DNA of 64,000 nucleotides from the NCBI GenBank assembly GCA_036023115.1, contig JAYKKT010000055.1, forward strand, positions 11,414,501-11,478,500. The letters are read 5' to 3'. A program made the position numbers and the translations under genes. Each line of letters begins with the position of its first letter. Within the stretch, counting starts at the first letter, position 1. Shown piece by piece: positions 51,601 to 60,600 of the stretch. Source of the DNA: Brasenia schreberi. Its lineage: Eukaryota; Streptophyta; Magnoliopsida; Nymphaeales; Cabombaceae. The notes under the pieces are model-generated. The model made no database searches and was not told where the DNA came from. It saw nothing but the letters and a program-made list of their open reading frames with translations.

Positions 51601-54600
51601 GTTCGGCCAGGGACCCTTTACATGGGTCCCTGGGCGTATTGCCCGTATCATACGATACAGGCGATACGTGTCGTATAGTGTGATACGGCCTATATCGTGC
51701 GATACAGACAACACTGCTACTACCACTCTCTCTCCTTTCTCTCTTCTCCACTCTATAAATACTTACCTTGTACATGATAAATGTTAAGGCTTTGACTGAT
51801 TTATACATATTATTTGAGTGTATTTACTCTTATTCTTAATGCATTTGGTATTGTTCTAGCCTTGTCTAAGACATTTTATAGTCATCCTTTCGTGATTTGA
51901 GATTGTTCAATACATATATTATGTTGTTGTTGTTCCATTCAATACGTTGAAGTATCATCTTAATTACACCCCCCACCCCCCAATTGTTTAAGGTACTTAT
52001 TGTTCAAAAAGTGATTATGTCCAAGATGTGTTGAACCTACAGATGGATGACACTAGGACCCTATGAATATCCAGGGAACATAAAGAAACATACCAAGCAG
52101 GTAGCTGAACTACAACACATATTTAAAGGGCATTAAGAGCAGCTTTTGCAGATAACGCAACTTTCAGTACCTAGGGTTCAAGCATATTAGCAACAGCCAA
52201 ATTATATCCACTAATAAAGGATATAAATTATCCATTTTGTCAGAATGATTGCCTCATTTTAAACATTGAATGGAATCTCTCATTAATATGGCACCTCCTT
52301 TCTCCACTTGGATGAAAAGCCCTTAATTATTCACAAAAAGCAAATACATCAAGAGGCCAAGCTTTCTCCTTTTCCTCCTTTCTTTTCAAGATACTCGTGA
52401 GAGGACTCACACGTTGCTATAGCCATGTGAAAGCAACTTGTGCTCGTTTTTCCTAAATTGAGCAACAGAATACGCAGAAGCACAGCAGAATGAAGCAATA
52501 TCAACTATTTATTTACCTGCCCTGGATCTTCTAGTAAAAGCCTCCAAGTAAGGACTGCTATAGTTACTATTCCCTCCATCATGCCAGACAGCTGTAAAAT
52601 TTACAATAGCATTATGGGGTATACATGAAATGAGCATTAATAAGAAACATTAGAAGGAAATATAAAGAAAACTCAGCATTCATCCACGAATACAAGTCAA
52701 ACATAAGCAGCTATGGGGTATATGGGGGACGATTGAAACTCCACATGCAAAAAGAGTATCCTGATTTGGGTTTAAATATTTCATTGTATATGAGATAAAC
52801 TTAACAAAAGTTTTAGGAGCAAGCCAAAAGACCACGACCAATCCAATACAAGATCATGACCCTAAAACATGGAAAATTCATATAAAAAGGAGTAAATTCT
52901 GAATCCAGAAAACCAAAAGTTCACTTTAAAATGAAATGGCTATCAAGAGTAAAACCTGAATGTCTAGAATTTCATAACATGACTTTTTGAAAATTTGAGC
53001 TATTGCCAATCATGAAATTTCCAACTTCCAAGAAATCGACTTGCATTTAAAAAGATAAATCATATACAAAGTGTTGAATTTTGAAAGTGTGTAGTTTTAA
53101 CTACTAGTTCATCCTTAACCGTGCATGGGTGGGCATAAAAGTTGATAGTAAAAATTTGTATATACTTAAAGCAAAAGATTAAAACTGGATATCATTTGCC
53201 AGTTAGATTTGAAAAAGAAATTGTAGTGACCAACAAACCAATGATCATATTGAATCTCCACCATCCCCAGCAACCAGAAAAACGTGCACACACATGCACA
53301 TATACATGTACAGACAGAAGAAGGGGGTTGCCAGCATGATTTAAATCACTTTGTTTAAGAAACATGGCAAATGTAAGAAGGGGGATATGGTTTCAAGATG
53401 CTTCTAAATAAAAAGAAATTAGTAGGAAATGATTCACATTTAGGTTGGTGGGGTCATGCATTCCAATAAGCATCTGAGAAATCACTGGCAGAAAACAAGG
53501 ACCGAGAAGGCTAAGCACTTATTGGTTAAGTAAAATAATTGCCAATCTGAACACTGTTAGGCTACAAACATTTGAAGGGCAATTTTATTCCAAGACAATA
53601 AAGGAAAGGAAAGACAATCTATCAAAAAACCTTAATAGTGTGATGTGTATGATACAGATACGAACTGTATTGAATCATGTCAAAGGGTATTTCGATATGA
53701 AACAGGACTCACGTCGAGAGAGGCCCATATTGTACAGCTCTGGCTTATGAACCGAGCTCCTTGTATCACAAACTTTGGCATTTTGAAGGCCTTTTTTAGT
53801 CATTTCTGCCCCATTTATACTCGTGTGGAGGGAGATTTTGCTGCTTGGCTTACGAAACTACACTTTCTCGGCTGTGTGGGTGCTATTTATTCATGTTTTG
53901 AGGTCTAAATTTTCGTTTTTCATAGTTTTGCTGCATTTCTTGTATGAGTAAGTTCCTTTATTTTACACTCATTTACGCATATATAAGAATAGGTCTTTGA
54001 GGAAGAGAAAGAGGATGAAAGCCATAGAAGGGAAAGAGGTATAAGAAGATCATCTCATTCTATACCTTTTTGCTTCCGGTCATTTTTTCTTCTACTACAC
54101 TTGGTTCTCACCCTTATATTTTCGTTGCTATGGGTATTGAGCAATTGTGTGAATAGGTGACCTTGCAGTAGGAGGATGGTTTTATGATGGCATCCTTCAA
54201 TGCTATAAATTTCTACTTTCAAGCAATGATTGATATCATTGCTAACATTAAACAAGGGTATAAAATGCTCAGACGAAAATTATTAGATAAAACTATAGCA
54301 TAAATACAAGAGTATTATTTGACTTTGAGAGATTCATGAAAGGAGACAAAGTTAAGTACAAGAGTATTATTTGACTTTAAGGGATTCAAGAAAGAAGTCA
54401 GGGTGTACTATCACAGCAAGTGGATGGATAGATAGGCAAGAAAGGACTTTATAACTTCCTCGTCTATTATCCTAAGGATCTTATGTTTTTGAGGTCTCTT
54501 GATCTTTAAAATAAGTGTCATGTCATTATAGAAGTTTTGAAGCAAGAAATTAAAAAGGTAATATTGAAGATTGGACATAAAAATATAGTCCAATTCATTA

Positions 54601-57600
54601 TAAATAATGATGCCAACATCCACCCACATAAATATATCAATTGCTTATTTTTATATTTCGTTTAAATTAAGTGTCTTTCATCTTATATTTTATTTATATA
54701 CATATATATTATTAAATATGTAGTAGAATAGGTTTGGAAGTGATTGTCCAAACATGAGAGACTTTTCAACAAAGGTTCTAAGCCAAACTTGTAATGCAAC
54801 TAGTTGTGAAAGAAACTGAATTGTTTTTTAACACATTCTTAATGATTTGATATTTATTCATTACAAATTTTTAATTTATATATAGATTGTCAAATATGTG
54901 GTAGAACAGTTGTGAAAGTGATGGCGCAAACATGAGAGACTTTTGAGCAAGGATTCTTAACCATACTTGTAACGTAACTAGTTTCGAAAGAAATTAGAGT
55001 GTTTTTTAACACATTCTTAACAATTTGGTATTTATACACTATAATATACAATATGCAGCTTACGAGAGAGGTACTTAGTGATTTAGTTATTAATCAAGTA
55101 TTCAATTCAAGGCTTTAAAAGTTTTATTCTTTAACTTTTAGTTTTAATTTTTATTTATCTATCATCCTTGCAAGCAATTAAGAAAGTTAGGTTCAAGTAA
55201 CAAGAGAGACAATTTGATCTAATAAGTCTCGATAATTTTGATATTCTAAAAGAGTGGATTTCAAAGATGATGAAACAAATTCACTCCTAATTAAAGAAGA
55301 TGGTCAATAGACCAACTTAAAAGGGGACAATCGTATCAACAAGGAAGATGATAATATTGATTTTGCTGTTGAAGGCGGTGATTTTGAAGAAGAAAGGCAA
55401 AAAGAAGATTATTTAGTTGATGATACACATTATGATATACACGATTCTTCTTCTTCAAAGATGGAAATTGTAACTTTAAAGAATATTTTCTACTTTGATT
55501 TGATCTAATAATAGACTAGACCGATTATTAGATTATTTTTTAACTATACATTAGTTGGTGTATTTATTTGTTTATATTATGAATTTATGATTGTTATTAG
55601 TTAATGACAACTTAAATGTAGCCTATAAAGCCTTGTAGATAGTTGCTACCTTATTAAATTCATCATAAACTATTGTTTTCATGCAATGCCAATGTTTGCC
55701 CTTGTTTTGATTCATAATAATTGTGTAGGTCTTTTCCTAAAAAAAATGGATTTTTTCTTGATTTTTAAAAGTATTTTTGGAGAAAATCTACAATAAGAAC
55801 GTATCTATCATGGCAAAAAAATGATACAAGGTAAGATACGGTGTTTACAACACTGACCCTTAATATCTTGTGCACACTGATACCATTAAGAGAACCTATC
55901 AAGCAACACATTTCACCATTTAAATAAGCATGCATGTCTACAAACAAGAAAATACAATAATTGCTCTTTACTGGACCATACTAACCTCTGAAAGATGGAA
56001 ATGATAATCTTCCAAACGCTTATCAACCCACCGCTTTATGGGTAACAAAACAGAATGCATAAACGTCACTTCTTTTCCTATTTCACCTTCAATTGAGGAG
56101 CGGAGACCTTTCAAGTATAGTTTCTCCTGCATGCTGCGTTGCTCCTTCAATGGTACTTTTCTCAACATTTCAATGGCATGTTTCAGAAGCCGCTGTTCAC
56201 CAGTTATTACAAACTGTTTATGACAAAAGCATCAATGGCATCACATTAGTTGGAGAACACCAAACTGTCCGCTAAGAATGATGAAGGCATTCCTTAAAAG
56301 AACAGATTGAATAAGATGTTCTGCAGTTGGAACTTGGATCACTAGGGAACCTAGCTACATCATCTCTCCGTTCTGTCCAATTCCATTCCTACAATTCCAG
56401 AAGAATTTAGATGAAAATAGAAATAAAAGAAACCTTCTTGGTGGAAGCAATCAAATGTTGGAGAACTCTTCATAATACCAACTGTTCACCAGGAGATACT
56501 ATTCATACCATTCTACCCAAGAACGTTGTATTATTAAAATAACGTTCATCAGTTAGGCATTAAGCCGACATAAATGCAATAGAAACATCTTGGATCCCAA
56601 CGTCTATTTTGTGTAGCACAGACACATATGTGTGCACATGCACGACTATATGTATTTGTGCACATGACTATTAGTATATAGTCAAATCACAGGATAGATG
56701 GACAGTAGGCATGTACATGGAAGCCACATGACTATTAACTTATGTATGTGTGTGCATGCACAGACTACAGTCGCAGTTTCATCCACAAAACCTTCTCCTC
56801 CGAATATCATTGTATCTCTCTCACTGTTGATGGATAGAAGTCATGTACACTGGTCGAAGCATTCAGGTCATTCAGTTGTTGCAAGACCAAAACAAGAGAT
56901 ATATAAAACTTAACTCCAGAGAATCCCCATAGAGATACCTGTCGGAACAACACCCAAGCATAACATGTACAATGGATAGTCTCAGTAATCCCTAAAATTT
57001 GCCAAGTTGATTTCACAAGTTCAAGAATTTCTCCTGCTTCCTGTAAAAGATAAGAATACGAGTCAACAAAATGTTGACAGCAAAGCTCATTGGAGTAAGT
57101 AGCAACTATCAAACTATCATCCAGTTTATTGGAGGAAAACCTCAGATAGTTTTCCGTCATCCAGTATGTCAAAGACGCTGCATAGCAGCTTATCATACAA
57201 TCTAACATTGAGGTGATAACCATCTGCCCAGTGACAAACATCACCAGTCATATCATCACGTGCAGGCCTTTCAGCAAGTACAAGGGAAATGTCTCTCAAA
57301 GATCTAAGGCATTCAGTCCGTTGTATTTCACCAGCAGAAGATGGAAGAACCTATAATAGGGAAAATAAAGCTTAATAAGACAAAGCAAATCAAACTAGAA
57401 AGAACATAAAATCATTTGGGAATTCAACTCAATAAGAAACAAACAGAAAGGAACCCGAAGAAAGAAAAAGCAACCACGCGTCTAAGTTAAGAGGATAAAG
57501 AAATTCAGGTAGTTACACCTCTGATTCTTCAATCTTCGCTAAGACAGCCATCAAATCACTTGCTTTACAACCTGACTCAGAGAAACCTACAGCTGGATGG

Positions 57601-60600
57601 TGTAGAAGACCTTCTTCCAGTATATTTAGCTAACCCAAAAGGAAAACAGAAAAAAGAGAAAAGGAGAGAAGATGAACACGTTTGTGCAACCAAATTAAAT
57701 AAAAGCCACCTGATGAACCATATCGTTAAATGAGACCACATACCTGCCTCTTCTGCCATTTGAGGTATGATTTCTTGTCAGAAAAATCTGTACGTGAAAT
57801 GCAACACAATAATTCTAATGGAACCAAGAGGGTGTCCATCCTTTTCCCCACTCTACCTTTAAGTGCATGAAGCAACCCCTGTCTTGTTCTCGCATCCATA
57901 GAATCTGAAATCTGGACAAAACTAAATGGTTGCGGTCAAAAATTTGTCTGCAGGCAGCCAACCTGCTTTGCACTTCTGTGATTTTTTTCCTAGAGTATTA
58001 GACTGCTGACAGACTCCTGAACTAGAAGAAACGTGACCATAACCCAGTTACAACAGTAGAAACGAGATTATTCGACAGACAGCACAACCACATGCAAGCA
58101 ACAGAACGAAGTTCTAATGCAAAGATGATATTGCTTTTATAAGATGGACAAATCAATTTGGCAGTTGAAATGGAGAAGAACAAAAAGAAATCTTTCTAAA
58201 AGACCTCCTTGAGGCACGCAGAGAGTAGAAAGGAATTTGCAGCATGAACTAAATATTACATGGCATGAACATACATGCATACAGGAGCATTGCTGAGTTG
58301 AAAATGCAGCATCCTACTAGGAACCAAAAGTTGACAACAATGGATAAGGGCATAAACATAATTCTCACGTTCGTGCATTCATGTTTGTATTTGTTTAGAT
58401 AGTCTGTTTTGCATGTGCACAACAGCATAGTGGAGATTTATCATACAAGTACTCTGCTTTGCACACGTAAGTCAAACTTCAAAGTTCAGAGACAAATTTC
58501 ATTGAAGTTATGATTGCTTTTGAAAACTGGGAAGGAACAATGTGAAGCCAAATTTGACCCTTTTGAGGTTTGAGCTTAAGCCCAAACTCAAGCTCTGAGC
58601 ACTTCTAATGAGCAAACCCAGTCTGACAAAACCAGAGCTGTGACGCATTAAAACACTGATCTCTTCCTATATGGATAAGTTATGTCTTCAGGGGGGAGAA
58701 AAAAGCATGTCATAAATAGATTTTGTAAGAGGCCAAGATGAACCACGTCTTTGAAAACAAAATTGGAATCCCAAGGCAAAAGCAGGACAAACATTTCAAG
58801 AAGACCTGCTTACTGAAAATAGAACAAAACACAGTGGTGAAAACTTCCTACCTCCATTTGTACCCGAATCATCTCCAACAGACCAGGCAAACCTGATGCA
58901 TTAGAATTTTGGGACGCTATACTCTCACTCTTACTGCGAGCAAGCTTCCTCAATAATTTAGACTTTTTCTCTTTTTTCTTTTCCTTAGAAGGTAGAGAAA
59001 GATCCCTGCATAAGGAAAGATGAAGAGTAAGAAATATGGCCATGGCCACAAAAAGCTAAGAAGTAAGCGCTACTATTCTGTAGTCTAGATGTACAAAATG
59101 AACAAAGAATGCTTATGTAACTGATCTTATGAACTGCTGCTTAATGGAAAACAAAAACATTTGCCAATTAAATAAACAGCATAATATTTTGGGGGGAAAT
59201 TATTTGATAACCGTAGTTCACATCAAATGCTGAGCAATTCCAGTCACCACAGCTAAGCGGATCATAGATGATGACCAATGTAATGGGTAGGTGGCAGATC
59301 ACATAAAACAAAACCAATAAAAGATGACACCTTTTGAACACCAGCGACTGGATGAACACAGCCAAGAAGCATGGTAGCCAAGGCTTGCCACTAGAAGGCC
59401 AGAAACTAGTAGAGGAACCACATATAATGATAAAGAAGTCGGAATACATACTTCGTAGCTCCCACAGAAGCCAAAAGAACCTCATATGCTGTCTCACGAA
59501 GATCATCATCTGTTATACCTGATATTATATGAAAAAAGAGTGCATGATATTAAATGCATGGCAACATACTACTTTACTACATAATGAGAATATGGAAATA
59601 TCAAAATGGTGCTCATGCTCAAACATGTTACCACAATGTGATAAATTTCTGTTAATCCCACACATCACAATCATGGGCACCCTCAAAGCAATGGAATAGG
59701 AAGGTTCTTCACATTGACCAGCATTGGGAATTACTGAATGGATACATTGAAAAGAAACAGATACAATGTTTTCATATCGCTCATTTTTGTATAAAAACAC
59801 AGTGACATAATCCCTCTCAAACAGCTTAGAGTTGAAGCAGAAATATTGAGATCTCTTCATGTTTTTTCACATCTTAACAAGTACAGCCTCATGCATACCT
59901 GTTGCAAAGGGAGGCAAATCTAGGACAAGGTCACTGGCATAATTTCTTTGGCGTCTCAGGGATTTGAGTCTATCAAGTACCTCTTCCTCATCTTCATCAT
60001 CAAAATCCTCAATATCGTCGACAGTTAGCTCTTGAGTCTGTGATGATTGAAGAGAGTACGCTTTTGCAAGATTTATCACAATAGGTGATGATGCTGTATG
60101 GGTGGGAAGTGGTGGTGGTGGTGGCCGTGTTGGAGGTGATCCAGAGGTTTCAGGCCTAGTAACCAAAAAGAATTCCTCCATGGAACCAGCATTAATCTGC
60201 ATAAGCATCAATTGCTGCACGGTTAGGCAAAGTAAATGTGCAAGTGGCCACTGAGTTAGTTCAGATTAAGTGATTAAATCCAAGGAACAAGTGCCTTCAA
60301 AAAATGAAGAGGGAGGAAATCAAATAAGCAAAAGTGTGCTAACAAAGAAATGGAAATTACCAGATACTCCAAAAGGAAACTGCAAGACAGAAACCTATTG
60401 ATCTATCAGATTTTGAAGTACTCTAAATCAACAAAAAAAAAATTGTTTGCTCCTATATGGGTAAGCCGGTTTCTTGTTAACTACTATGCGTAGTACACTC
60501 TTAGAAGTCCCCTGCATTTCCTATACAGGTAGTGCCCTTAAAGTTAGACTTGTTAAAAATGTTTGCTCCTAATTCAGCCCATACTCATAACCAATGTTCT

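Larger units (their letters stand above)
47407..51716 (-). mobile_element. hAT element H with perfect 8-bp target duplication, containing LINE I
   Basis: Ends CAGTGTCGTTCGACACG (left) and, on the minus strand, CAGTGTTGTCTGTATCGCACG (right). Perfect duplication CTACTACC at 47399-47406 and 51717-51724. Subterminal GATACG/CGTATC repeats. The transposase pseudogene is on the minus strand, split by LINE I. Confidence 0.94.
47349..51968 (+). repeat. 3' LTR of copia J2, split by hAT H
   Basis: After the purine tract AGTTAGAGGGAG the LTR begins at 47349, is interrupted at 47406, resumes at 51725 and ends ATCTTAATTACA at 51968, like the other copia LTR ends here. It contains TATAAATA near 51755. About 300 bp once the hAT is removed. 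Confidence 0.75.
53636..55855 (+). mobile_element. hAT element S, decayed, with 8-bp target duplication
   Basis: Left end TAGTGTGATGTGTATGATAC, right end complement of CAGTGTTGTAAACACCG. Flanks AACCTTAA (53628-53635) and ACCCTTAA (55856-55863) differ at one base. Decayed transposase pieces on the plus strand: Ser/Arg linker, AMTD-like, [11 protein letters not shown], dimerisation exon (present twice, 54723-55060) and an acidic tail near 55380-55440. It lies entirely in intron 11 of the PATROL1-like gene. Confidence 0.85.
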
